Assembly (NCBI GenBank): GCA_022641735.1
Contig: JALCDQ010000001.1
Span: 1 to 64,000, forward strand
Direction: 5' to 3'
Origin: Prevotella sp.
GTDB lineage: Bacteria; Bacteroidota; Bacteroidia; Bacteroidales; Bacteroidaceae
Length of the DNA: 64,000 nt
Shown here in pieces: positions 33,572 through 41,859 of the stretch. A program made the translations under genes and the position numbers. The stretch's first letter is position 1. Each line of letters begins with the position of its first letter. Below the pieces are notes generated by a model. It had not been told where the DNA came from, did not search any database, and saw only the letters and a program-made list of their open reading frames with translations.

Positions 33572-33674
33572 AAGATAATCTCTTGCGAAGTAAAACAAGT
33601 TGTTTTGGTGAGTAAAACAAGTTGTTTTGGTAGGTAAAACAAATTGTTTTGCTTTGTAAGTAACGGCTGTTTAC
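33569..33674. repeat. 22-bp palindrome array F (5 units) beginning at the thrC stop codon
   Basis: Units start at 33569, 33591, 33613, 33635 and 33657. Unit 1 (TAAAAGATAATCTCTTGC) begins with the thrC stop codon. Units 2-4 contain the perfect odd palindrome AAAACAA-G-TTGTTTT or the variant AAAACAAATTGTTTT; unit 5 (TAAGTAACGGCTGTTTAC) is of the common kind. Units 2 and 3 share an identical 18-bp core. It lies between the threonine and glycine cleavage operons. Confidence 0.83.
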
Positions 33675-33984
33675 ATTCCCATTCATTACGAATAGTTTTC
33701 CAATAGGTTATTTCAAGGGAAATGGAAGGTAATCTGAAGAGATGGAGAGGGCCTCAAGGCCTATAGATTCAAGCAATGTTCACCTTGATGAAATAATTTT
33801 GCAAACTATTTGAAAAACAAAAAACGAGGCATTTGTAAAAAAGTGAAAGATAAAAAAGCAGCATGAAATCAAAGTGAAAGACAAAATCGGAGAAAAACGC
33901 AAAAGTGGCAAAACGAGGCATTTCGCATCATTTTTTCAGAAGAATAAAATCATTTAAATACTTGCAAATCCACATTATTTTTAT
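33675..33984. other. Non-coding region upstream of the lplA-gcv operon with direct repeats
   Basis: No gene seen. It contains two copies of AAAACGAGGCATTT (33821-33834 and 33910-33923) and two of AAGTGAAAGA (33841-33850 and 33872-33881, 31 bp apart, about three helical turns), all 5' of the promoter. GAGGGCCTCAAGGCCT near 33748 is locally palindromic. No glycine-riboswitch fold could be recognised. Confidence 0.5.
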
Positions 33985-33992
33985 TATATTTG
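33985..33992 (+). promoter_or_regulatory. -7 box for the lplA-gcv operon
   Basis: TATATTTG, 37 nt upstream of lplA. A CTTG about 20 bp further upstream (33961-33964) is a possible weak -33 element. Confidence 0.58.
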
Positions 33993-34029
33993 CACAATAA
34001 TAACATTTCTGTAAATCTAAGTTGCAACT

Positions 34030-35004
34030 ATGATATATATCGCACTTCCGGATTCTAAACCGAGATTGCTGCCTTTCTATCTCGCCATGGAAGAATATAT
34101 CGCTCACCAAAATCATGATGACGACTGTTTCTTCATGTGGCAAGTGCAACCTACCGTTATCTTCGGACGCAACCAGTTGATAGAGAATGAGGTAAACCTT
34201 GACTATTGCAAGGCGCATCATATCCACACTTTCCGCCGTAAGAGCGGTGGCGGATGCGTATATGCAGACATGAGCAACATCATGTTTTCCTATATAACCA
34301 AAGACGAGAACGTGAACTTCACCTTTAATAAATACATCAACATGGTGGCTTTGGTGCTCTGCAAACTCGGCATTGAGGCAAAGGCAAGCGGACGGAACGA
34401 CATCCTCATCGATGGCAAGAAGGTGTCAGGCAATGCTTTTTATCACATTCCGGGACGTAGTATCGTGCATGGAACGATGCTTTATGACACCAATATGGAA
34501 AACATGGTGGGAAGCATTACGCCAACTGATGAGAAGCTTGTCAGCAAAGGAGTGAAGAGCGTACGGCAGCATATCGCCTTGCTGAAAGACTATATTGACC
34601 TATCACTGGAAGACTTCAAGACGTTTGTAAGGAAAAATCTATGCAATAAAGAGTTGATGCTTACGGCGGAAGACATCGTCGGAATCGAAGACATCGAGCA
34701 GGAATACCTCACGCGAGAATTCATCTATGGCAACAACCCCAGATATACTCTTGTCCACCATCATCGAATAGATAATGTGGGAGATTTCGAGATTCGCATC
34801 GAATTGAAGAACAATTTAATCAAAGAAGTGAACATCATGGGCGACTATTTTCTTACGGGCGACATCGACAACCGCATTCTCAAGCCTTTGAAAAACGTGC
34901 CTTTCGAGGAACAATCCATTGCTGCCGCCCTGCCCGAAAAGGTCGATGACATCATCATGAACTTACAGAAAAACGAATTGATAAAAATGATACTAAATTC
35001 TTGA
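34030..35004 (+). CDS. lplA: Lipoate-protein ligase
   Basis: Attaches scavenged lipoate to the lysine of lipoyl domains, here presumably GcvH. 324 residues: an N-terminal catalytic domain with VIFGRNQLIENEVNL, the RRKSGGGCVYADMSNIMFS motif, and DGKKVSGNAFYH, whose lysine interacts with the lipoyl-adenylate; and a C-terminal accessory domain (about 250-324). It begins the glycine cleavage operon and is followed by gcvT after 4 nt, which is strong evidence for its substrate. Confidence 0.93.
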   Translation: MIYIALPDSKPRLLPFYLAMEEYIAHQNHDDDCFFMWQVQPTVIFGRNQLIENEVNLDYCKAHHIHTFRRKSGGGCVYADMSNIMFSYITKDENVNFTFNKYINMVALVLCKLGIEAKASGRNDILIDGKKVSGNAFYHIPGRSIVHGTMLYDTNMENMVGSITPTDEKLVSKGVKSVRQHIALLKDYIDLSLEDFKTFVRKNLCNKELMLTAEDIVGIEDIEQEYLTREFIYGNNPRYTLVHHHRIDNVGDFEIRIELKNNLIKEVNIMGDYFLTGDIDNRILKPLKNVPFEEQSIAAALPEKVDDIIMNLQKNELIKMILNS

Positions 35005-35008
35005 TATT

Positions 35009-36097
35009 ATGGAAAATAAAAGAACTTGTCTTTACGACAAACACGTAGCATTAGGTGCTTTGATGCAACCCTTCGGTGGTTTCGACATGCCTATTCAATA
35101 TTCATCCATCATTGAAGAACATAATGCCGTAAGGCAGCATTGTGGTGTCTTCGATGTTTCCCACATGGGAGAAGTCTATGTGACGGGAAATGATGCGGAA
35201 AAATATGTTAACCATATCTTTACCAATGATATTTCCAATGCCCCATTGGGTAAGATTTACTATGGAATGATGTGTTATCCCGACGGTGGAACTGTCGATG
35301 ACCTCTTGGTTTACAAGATGGGTGAGAACGAGTTTTTCATTGTTATCAACGCCGCCAACATTGACAAGGATGTCGATTGGATGCGCCAAAATGCAGAAAA
35401 ATTCGATGTTGCTATCGACCATTGCTCAGAATATTATGGCCAACTGGCAGTGCAAGGACCTGAAGCAGAAGCCGTTATGGAAGAAGTATTAGGTCTTTCC
35501 TGCAAAGAATTGGTATTCTATACTGCCAAGACGCTTGAGGTAAACGGTGAGACCATTATCGTTTCGAGGACTGGCTATACAGGAGAAGACGGATTTGAAA
35601 TCTATGGTTCTCATGCCTTTATCAACGATTGCTGGGATAAACTGATGGCAAGTGGCCGTTGCAAACCTTGTGGCTTAGGATGCAGAGATACCTTGCGCTT
35701 TGAAGTGGGACTGCCTCTTTATGGCGACGAGTTATCTAAAGACATTTCTCCCGTTATGGCAGGACTGAGCATGTTCTGCAAGTTTGACAAGCCGGAATTC
35801 ATCGGCAAGGAGGCTCTTCTCGACCAAAAGACCAATGGCGTGAAGCTTCGTCTGCGTGGCATCGAGCTTGCTGACAAGGCTATTCCTCGTCATGGATACA
35901 AGGTTTTGAAAGATGGAAAAGAGGTTGGAGAGGTCACTACGGGCTATCGCCTTATCTCTGTGGATAAGAGTTGTGCAGTAGCACTGGTCGATGCAGCTAT
36001 TAAGTTAGGTGATGAGGTTGAGGTTCAGATACGCAAAAAGACCTTCCCTGGCACCGTTGTAAAGAAGAAATTTTACGAAAAACATTATAAAAAATAA
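35009..36097 (+). CDS. gcvT: Aminomethyltransferase (glycine cleavage T-protein)
   Basis: Transfers the methylene group of the aminomethyl-lipoyl intermediate on GcvH to tetrahydrofolate, releasing ammonia. 362 residues. Seen: QYSSIIEEHNAVRQHCGVFD, FDVSHMGEVYVTG, VDDLLVYKMG (with the catalytic Asp), SRTGYTGEDGFEIY and the substrate Arg in GCRDTLRFEVGLPLYG. Length and motifs are normal. It is the second gene of the operon, 5 nt before gcvH. Confidence 0.96.
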   Translation: MENKRTCLYDKHVALGALMQPFGGFDMPIQYSSIIEEHNAVRQHCGVFDVSHMGEVYVTGNDAEKYVNHIFTNDISNAPLGKIYYGMMCYPDGGTVDDLLVYKMGENEFFIVINAANIDKDVDWMRQNAEKFDVAIDHCSEYYGQLAVQGPEAEAVMEEVLGLSCKELVFYTAKTLEVNGETIIVSRTGYTGEDGFEIYGSHAFINDCWDKLMASGRCKPCGLGCRDTLRFEVGLPLYGDELSKDISPVMAGLSMFCKFDKPEFIGKEALLDQKTNGVKLRLRGIELADKAIPRHGYKVLKDGKEVGEVTTGYRLISVDKSCAVALVDAAIKLGDEVEVQIRKKTFPGTVVKKKFYEKHYKK

Positions 36098-36102
36098 ATA
36101 TT

Positions 36103-36483
36103 ATGGCTAAAGTTATTGAAGATCTCTATTACAGTGAGTCACACGAGTTTGTAAAAGTTGAAGGCGACTTCGGCTATGTAGGTATCACCGATTATGCTCA
36201 GCACGAGCTCGGAAATGTAGTTTATGTAGACCTTCCGGATGTTGATGATGAGGTCAGTGCTGGTGAGGAGTTTGGTGCAGTGGAAAGTGTTAAAGCCGCT
36301 TCAGACCTTATCTCTCCTGTTTCCGGCACCGTTGTGGAAACCAATGAGGCCCTTGAAGACAAACCGGAGCTTATCAATGAAGACGCTTTTGCTAACTGGA
36401 TTATCAAAGTTCAGTTGTCTGACAAGAGTGAACTCGATTCCTTGATGGATGCGGCTGCCTATACGGAGTTTTGTAACAAATAA
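36103..36483 (+). CDS. gcvH: Glycine cleavage H-protein
   Basis: Lipoyl carrier of the glycine cleavage system, 126 residues. The lipoylated residue is Lys64 in GAVESVKAASDLISP. The N-terminal YYSESHEFVKVEGDFGYVG and the central DYAQHELGNVVYVDLPDVD are standard. It sits between gcvT and the P-protein genes and downstream of the lipoate ligase that should modify it. Confidence 0.97.
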   Translation: MAKVIEDLYYSESHEFVKVEGDFGYVGITDYAQHELGNVVYVDLPDVDDEVSAGEEFGAVESVKAASDLISPVSGTVVETNEALEDKPELINEDAFANWIIKVQLSDKSELDSLMDAAAYTEFCNK

Positions 36484-36487
36484 AGTT

Positions 36488-37819
36488 ATGGCTTATAAAT
36501 ATTTTCCTCATACTGAAGAAGACATCAAAGAGATGCTCGCCAAAATAGGTGTCGGCTCTCTGGAAGACCTTTATGCAGAAGTGCCGGAAAGCATCAAGTT
36601 GAAGCGTGACTATCAGTTGCCTGAGGCTTTGAGTGAGGTTGAAATCCGCCAGTTGTTTGATAAACTCGGAAAGAAAAACCATCCACTCACCTGCTTTGCA
36701 GGCGCTGGCGTCTATGACCATTACACTCCATCGGCAATCTCATCCTTAGTGGAACGCTCGGAATTCTTGACTAGTTACACTCCCTATCAGGCTGAAATCT
36801 CACAGGGAACGTTGCATTATATCTTTGAATATCAAAGTATGATGGCCGAACTTACTGGTATGGAGATTTCCAATGCGTCAATGTATGATGGCACCACAGC
36901 CACTGCTGAAGCCGTATTGATGGCAAATGCCGTAGCAAAAAAGTCCAATAAAGTACTCCTTTCTGAAACTATTGACCCCAAGATTCTTGCCGTTGTGAGG
37001 ACTTATGCTCACTATCATGGCGTGGAACTGAAGATGATTAAGGCTACAGAGGGTATCACTGATAAGGCTGACTTACAGCAAAAAATGGAACAAGACGGCA
37101 TTGCTGGAGTGGTCGTTCAACAACCTAACCGCTATGGTATCATAGAAGATTACGCAGGATATGCTGATATCTGCCATGAAAAGAAGGCTCTTTTCATCAT
37201 GAATAGTGTGCCGGCTGACCTTGCTTTACTGAAAACTCCTGGAGAACTTGGTGCTGACATTGCTGTCGGCGACGGGCAATCGCTGGGCATTCCAATGAGT
37301 TTTGGCGGTTCCTATGTTGGATATATGTGTTGCACCGAAAAGCTGATGCGCAAGATGCCAGGGCGAATTGTCGGCAAAACAGTTGACCAAAAAGGACAAC
37401 GTGCCTTTGTTTTAACCCTTCAAGCACGTGAACAGCATATCCGTAGGCAAAAAGCTACATCGAATATTTGCTCTAACGAGTCGCTCATGGCTTTATGGGT
37501 AACCATCTATATGAGTCTTATGGGCAAGGAAGGAGTGAAAGAAGCTGCTCAGATTTCATATGATGGAGCACATTATTTATATAATGAACTCCTCAAAAAC
37601 CACCACTTCGAGGCTGCCTTCAATCAGCCTTTCTTCAATGAATTCTGCATCAAATACCATGGTGAAGGAAACATTGGAGTGGACCAATTGTTGACAAAAC
37701 TTGAAGAGAATGGTATTCTTGGAGGTGTCAAAATAGCAGAAGATACTATCATGATGGCTGTTACCGAGAAGAGAACAAAAGAGGAAGTCGATCATTTAAT
37801 TGCATTGTGTCATGAATAA
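36488..37819 (+). CDS. gcvPA: Glycine decarboxylase subunit 1 (P-protein alpha)
   Basis: N-terminal half of a split P-protein; 443 residues starting at MAYKYFPHTEEDIKEML, 4 nt after the gcvH stop. Family segments: FAGAGVYDHYTPSAISSL, YTPYQAEISQGTLHYIFEYQ, SNASMYDGTTATAEAV, and KATSNICSNESLMAL near the C-terminus. This subunit does not carry the PLP lysine. Its end overlaps the start of gcvPB by 8 nt (ATGAATAA). Split P-proteins are known from Firmicutes, Thermotogae and archaea; many Bacteroidota have a single large GcvP, so the split form is of interest. Confidence 0.94.
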   Translation: MAYKYFPHTEEDIKEMLAKIGVGSLEDLYAEVPESIKLKRDYQLPEALSEVEIRQLFDKLGKKNHPLTCFAGAGVYDHYTPSAISSLVERSEFLTSYTPYQAEISQGTLHYIFEYQSMMAELTGMEISNASMYDGTTATAEAVLMANAVAKKSNKVLLSETIDPKILAVVRTYAHYHGVELKMIKATEGITDKADLQQKMEQDGIAGVVVQQPNRYGIIEDYAGYADICHEKKALFIMNSVPADLALLKTPGELGADIAVGDGQSLGIPMSFGGSYVGYMCCTEKLMRKMPGRIVGKTVDQKGQRAFVLTLQAREQHIRRQKATSNICSNESLMALWVTIYMSLMGKEGVKEAAQISYDGAHYLYNELLKNHHFEAAFNQPFFNEFCIKYHGEGNIGVDQLLTKLEENGILGGVKIAEDTIMMAVTEKRTKEEVDHLIALCHE

Positions 37820-39269
37820 CAAACTATATGGAAATCTGATATTTGAGTTGTCCCATAAGGGCCGCAAAGGCTATACACTCCCTAAAAATCAGTTTGGGCA
37901 TCATGAGATTCCTGCTGACTTGAAGAGAACTGACGACGCACAACTCCCCGAATGTGATGAGATGACCGTAGTACGCCATTATACCAACCTCAGCGAAGAT
38001 AACTTCGGTGTTGATAATGGTTTCTATCCTCTCGGGTCATGTACAATGAAATATAACCCTACCATCAACGAGGAAATAGCCAGTCTGCCCGCTTTCACCA
38101 ATCTGCACCCTCTTCAACCGATTGACAGTTGCCAAGGTGCATTGGAAGTAGAATATCAACTTCAGAAAGACTTAGCTGAAATCACGGGATTGAGTGACTT
38201 CACCCTGAACCCTTGTGCAGGTGCTCATGGTGAGTTGACAGGTCTCATGATTATCCGCAGTTATCATCAATCACGACATGACGACAAGCGTATCAAGGTG
38301 ATTGTACCTGATTCTGCTCATGGCACTAACCCTGCTTCTGCAGCTGTTTGTGGATTGGAAGTTGTCGAAGTTAAGAGTACTGCTGACGGATTGGTTGATG
38401 TAGAAGACTTGAAACCACTATTGGGAGATGATATCGCAGCCATGATGATGACGAATCCGAACACTCTTGGACTCTTTGAAAAGGAAATCCCTGAGATTGC
38501 AAAACTCATCCATGACTGTGGAGGTTTGATGTATTATGATGGAGCAAACTTGAATCCTATGCTTGGAGCAGCACGCCCCGGTGATATGGGATTTGATGTG
38601 ATGCACCTCAATCTGCATAAGACTTTCTCGACGCCACATGGTGGCGGTGGTCCTGGGAGTGGCCCTGTAGGTGTAAGAAAAGGATTGGAAGAGTTCCTTC
38701 CATCGCCTCATGTCATCAAAAATGGTGATAAATATGATGTTGTGTATGACCATTTCAATCATGTAGGGGCATTTCTTGGCAACTTCACAGTTATTCTGAG
38801 AGCTTACACCTATATATTATCTCTCGGCAAAGAGAATCTCAAGATGGTAGGTCCATTGGCTACTTTGAATGCCAACTACATCAAAGAGAGCCTGAAAGAT
38901 GTATATGAGCTCCCTATCACAGGCCTTTGCAAGCATGAATTTGTCTTCAACGGACTGAAGGATAAGAGTACAGGAGTAACCACAATGGACGTTGCCAAAC
39001 GTCTGCTTGACTTCGGTTATCATGCTCCAACCATCTATTTCCCACTCCTTTTCCATGAGGCTATGATGATAGAACCTACCGAAAACGAAAGTAAAGATAC
39101 GATAGACGGATTCATCAATGTACTTCGGCAGATAGCAAAAGAGGCTCTTGAAGACCCTGATCTTGTAAAAGGAGCTCCCCATGATGCACCTATCTCCCGT
39201 GTGGATGATGTTTTGGCAGCCAAGCATCCTATATTAACGTATAAGCAATTAGTGAATGACAACAACTGA
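37812..39269 (+). CDS. gcvPB: Glycine decarboxylase subunit 2 (P-protein beta)
   Basis: PLP-carrying half of the split P-protein, 485 residues. The start MNNKLYGNLIFELS was preferred over a TTG 12 nt upstream. The Schiff-base lysine is in MHLNLHKTFSTPHGGGGPG, and GFYPLGSCTMKYNP and NPCAGAHGELTGLM are characteristic. With GcvPA it decarboxylates glycine and passes the aminomethyl group to lipoyl-GcvH. It overlaps gcvPA by 8 nt and lpdA by 14 nt, so all three are translationally linked. Confidence 0.95.
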   Translation: MNNKLYGNLIFELSHKGRKGYTLPKNQFGHHEIPADLKRTDDAQLPECDEMTVVRHYTNLSEDNFGVDNGFYPLGSCTMKYNPTINEEIASLPAFTNLHPLQPIDSCQGALEVEYQLQKDLAEITGLSDFTLNPCAGAHGELTGLMIIRSYHQSRHDDKRIKVIVPDSAHGTNPASAAVCGLEVVEVKSTADGLVDVEDLKPLLGDDIAAMMMTNPNTLGLFEKEIPEIAKLIHDCGGLMYYDGANLNPMLGAARPGDMGFDVMHLNLHKTFSTPHGGGGPGSGPVGVRKGLEEFLPSPHVIKNGDKYDVVYDHFNHVGAFLGNFTVILRAYTYILSLGKENLKMVGPLATLNANYIKESLKDVYELPITGLCKHEFVFNGLKDKSTGVTTMDVAKRLLDFGYHAPTIYFPLLFHEAMMIEPTENESKDTIDGFINVLRQIAKEALEDPDLVKGAPHDAPISRVDDVLAAKHPILTYKQLVNDNN

Positions 39270-40506
39270 TTTAATTATTATAGGTAGTGGACCTGGAGGT
39301 TATCGGGCAGCTCAATATGCTGCCAAAAATAGCCTCCAGGTCATTATCTTTGAAGATAAACATGCTGGTGGAACTTGTCTGAATGAAGGTTGCATCCCCA
39401 CAAAGAGCCTTGTGCACGACGCTCTCATCGGCACTTCTTTTGATGTGGCCATGCAGAGAAAGAACCAAATAGCCGAGCAATTGCGCAATGGGGTTGAACT
39501 TTTGATGAAATCCCCAGGTATCCAAATGATACATTCGCACGTTTCCTTCAAAGATAAAAACACCGTTATAACGACTGAAGGAGAAGAGTTTACGGCAAAG
39601 AATATTATTATCGCTACAGGTTCTCATGCCAAATTACCCCCTATTAAGGATATTGACAGACCCGAAGTGATGACCTCTACCGAGCTTCTGAATCTCGACC
39701 ATCTGCCTAAACGACTAGCTATCATCGGAGCGGGAGTCATTGGCATGGAGTTTGCCTCTATCTTCCATCGCATGGGGACACAAGTGAGTGTTTATGAATT
39801 TCTGAAAGAATGCCTGCCTGCCATGGACAAAGATTTGGCTAAACGACTGCGCAAGTCGATGGAAAAAGCAAGTATCGACTTCCACATGGGTTATAGCGTC
39901 AACTCCATTGAAGAACTTCAGGCTGATGCTGTATTGGTTGCAACCGGGCGCGGAGCCAATACCGAAGGCCTGAATTTGGAACAAGCAGGGATAGAATATG
40001 ACCGTCATGGCATTTCTGTAGATGATAATATGGAGACCAACATAAAAGGAATCTATGCCATCGGAGATGTAAACGCGCGAATGATGCTTGCTCATGCAGC
40101 AACTTTCCAAGGGTTCAGAGCCATCAATCATATATTGGGTAAGACGGACAAAATCCGTTTCGATATTATGCCGGCAGCAGTGTTTACCACACCAGAGATG
40201 GCTTCTGTGGGCCTCAATGAGGAACAGGCAAAAGCACAGGAAATAGAATTTGCGACCAAGAAAGGCTTCTATCGCTCCAATGGAAAAGCTCTTGCGGAGG
40301 ATGCGACAGAAGGGATCGTCAAGCTATTAGTTGACAAAGACAACAAAATCATCGGTTGCCATATTCTTGGCGCACATGCTTCCGACCTCGTACAAGAGAT
40401 TGCTGCTTTGATGAACTTTGACACAACGCTCGATGATTTGAAGAATATCATTCACATCCACCCTACTCTCAGCGAGATTCTCCAAGACATTGCGCTCAAT
40501 GAATAA
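39256..40506 (+). CDS. lpdA: Dihydrolipoyl dehydrogenase (glycine cleavage L-protein)
   Basis: FAD flavoprotein that reoxidises the dihydrolipoyl group of GcvH. 416 residues, about 40 shorter than typical E3 (about 460). Seen: IIIGSGPGGYRAAQYAAKN, the redox disulfide GGTCLNEGCIPTKSL, NAD-binding LAIIGAGVIGMEFASIFHRM, FAD-binding GIYAIGDVNARMMLAHAA and the C-terminal base HIHPTLSEIL. All catalytic parts are there, so the shortening seems to be in surface loops of the NAD domain. It starts inside the end of gcvPB, which suggests that it is dedicated to the glycine cleavage complex. Confidence 0.94.
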   Translation: MTTTDLIIIGSGPGGYRAAQYAAKNSLQVIIFEDKHAGGTCLNEGCIPTKSLVHDALIGTSFDVAMQRKNQIAEQLRNGVELLMKSPGIQMIHSHVSFKDKNTVITTEGEEFTAKNIIIATGSHAKLPPIKDIDRPEVMTSTELLNLDHLPKRLAIIGAGVIGMEFASIFHRMGTQVSVYEFLKECLPAMDKDLAKRLRKSMEKASIDFHMGYSVNSIEELQADAVLVATGRGANTEGLNLEQAGIEYDRHGISVDDNMETNIKGIYAIGDVNARMMLAHAATFQGFRAINHILGKTDKIRFDIMPAAVFTTPEMASVGLNEEQAKAQEIEFATKKGFYRSNGKALAEDATEGIVKLLVDKDNKIIGCHILGAHASDLVQEIAALMNFDTTLDDLKNIIHIHPTLSEILQDIALNE

Positions 40507-41089
40507 AGGTCCTGAGAAATGCTGGTGGTGCAAGAGTGACCCTCTTTTAGAGAAATACCACGATACAGAATGGGGTGTGCCGGTACATAACGACACACTC
40601 CATTTTGAGTATTTGCTCATGGAATCCATGTCTTGCGGCTTAAGTTGGACCCTTATGTTGAGAAAACGAGAGGTATTCAGAGCATGCTTCGCAGCCTTTG
40701 ACTACCATAAAATAGCCCTATTCAATGATTCTGACATTGAAAGAATCATAAATACTGAGGGTATGATACGTTCTCTCGGTAAAATCAAAGGAATCATCAA
40801 CAATGCTCAAAAGTTCATTGAAATCCAACAAGAATATGGTTCTTTCGACCGCTATATATGGCACTTTACCCATGAAAAGACCATTATTTACCAGTCACAT
40901 TTGGATGGTCTTTGGGAAACAAAGAATGCTCTTTCTGACGAAATAGCCAAAGATTTGAAAAAGCGAGGCTTCAAGTTCATGGGTTCCGTTATACTCTATT
41001 CCCATCTCCAAGGGATTGGTATCATCAACGACCATCAGCTTTCATGCTTTAGATATAGGCCTTTAAGTAAAAACGCAATTATCTTATAA
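40499..41089 (+). CDS. tag: DNA-3-methyladenine glycosylase I
   Basis: Base-excision repair enzyme removing 3-methyladenine. 196 residues starting at MNKGPEKCWWCKSDPLL. The family signature YHDTEWGVPVHND with the catalytic-region Glu, LLMESMSCGLSWTLMLRKRE, and the zinc-ligand region GIINDHQLSCFRY (His and Cys) are present, as is the N-terminal Cys zinc ligand in KCWWCK. Its ATG overlaps the lpdA stop in the same ATGAATAA arrangement as gcvPA/gcvPB. Its link with glycine cleavage is probably positional only. Confidence 0.94.
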   Translation: MNKGPEKCWWCKSDPLLEKYHDTEWGVPVHNDTLHFEYLLMESMSCGLSWTLMLRKREVFRACFAAFDYHKIALFNDSDIERIINTEGMIRSLGKIKGIINNAQKFIEIQQEYGSFDRYIWHFTHEKTIIYQSHLDGLWETKNALSDEIAKDLKKRGFKFMGSVILYSHLQGIGIINDHQLSCFRYRPLSKNAIIL

Positions 41090-41093
41090 AGAA

Positions 41094-41123
41094 AAAATCC
41101 CCTCCTTTATCGGAGAGGATTTT
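41094..41123. terminator. Bidirectional intrinsic terminator
   Basis: AAAATCCCCTCC-TTTATC-GGAGAGGATTTT: a stable stem with A and T tracts on opposite sides, between the convergent tag gene and the Lys-rich protein gene. Confidence 0.85.
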
Positions 41124-41138
41124 ATCAATTTATCGTGG

Positions 41139-41780
41139 TTAAGCGGCATCTTTCAATGCTTTCTTTGTTGATTTCTTTGCCTTTTTAGCAGCTTTTTTCG
41201 CATCTTTATCTGCGTCTTTTTCTGCTTTCTTAGCTTTCTTATCAACCTTCTCTTCTGCTTTTTCTACCTTTTTCTTTGAATCTTTCTTTGTTTTTGCAAT
41301 CTTTTTGTCGGCTTTTTCTTCTGTCTTTGCTACCTTCTTATCGGCCATTTTCTTTGTCTTAGTTATCTTTTCATCGGCCTTTTCTGTAGCTTCTTCCTTA
41401 TCCTTCTCAGCTTTCTTAGCTACTTTTTTCTTTGTCTTTGCAATTTTCTCATCGGCTTTTTCCTCGGTCTTAGCTATCTTCTTATCAGCTTTATCCTTAG
41501 TTGCAACAACTTTCTTCTTTGCATTTTTGGCTGTAGAAGCAGCTGCAGCAGAGCCATAACAACGTGGACATGCGTGCCTTCCCATCTCCTTTGCCTTCGA
41601 CATAGAAATAGAATTTACATCCTTGCAGTTCTGTAAATAACCGCAACTCTTGCTCTTATGGTAAGCTACGGCTCCACTATTCGTAGAGATATATACCGAT
41701 TGAGCAGATGCTGATGTGGGTGCTGCTAGCAGCATCACAAACATCGAAATGATACCTAAAAATAAATTTTTCATATTCAC
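41139..41780 (-). CDS. Secreted protein with Cys/His motif and Lys-rich 11-residue repeats
   Basis: 213 residues in three parts. A signal peptide (about 1-26, ending SASA-Q). A short domain with His41, Cys46, Cys71 and Cys74 (YHKSKSCGYL ... GRHACPRCYG), like small zinc-type motifs found next to nuclease domains. Then a tail of about 125 residues, almost wholly Lys/Ala/Glu/Asp, built from 11-residue units such as KADKKIAKTEE, KADEKIAKTKK, MADKKVAKTEE (units from about 97 to 188, with one 4-residue insertion). The 11-mer period suits a long amphipathic helix or right-handed coiled coil. The tail recalls histone H1-like and LEA-like proteins. Function unknown. Confidence 0.7.
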   Translation of the reverse strand: MNMKNLFLGIISMFVMLLAAPTSASAQSVYISTNSGAVAYHKSKSCGYLQNCKDVNSISMSKAKEMGRHACPRCYGSAAAASTAKNAKKKVVATKDKADKKIAKTEEKADEKIAKTKKKVAKKAEKDKEEATEKADEKITKTKKMADKKVAKTEEKADKKIAKTKKDSKKKVEKAEEKVDKKAKKAEKDADKDAKKAAKKAKKSTKKALKDAA

Positions 41781-41802
41781 TTAATCTTTAAAATTAACTG
41801 CG

Positions 41803-41810
41803 CAAATATA
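41803..41810 (-). promoter_or_regulatory. -7 box for the Lys-rich protein gene
   Basis: TATATTTG on the minus strand, 22 nt upstream of the ATG. Confidence 0.5.
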
Positions 41811-41859
41811 GAGTAATTCGTTGGAAAAAGCAAGTAAAATACGAAAAAAATATCTAAAA

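Noticed and set aside
33675..34029. Glycine riboswitch upstream of the gcv operon
   Set aside because: The leader after the -7 box is only about 30 nt and no tandem aptamer-like GGA-rich helices were found further upstream.
39256..40506. Truncation or frameshift in lpdA
   Set aside because: It is about 40 residues short, but all FAD, disulfide, NAD and His-Glu motifs are in order in one frame, so it looks like a compact natural form.
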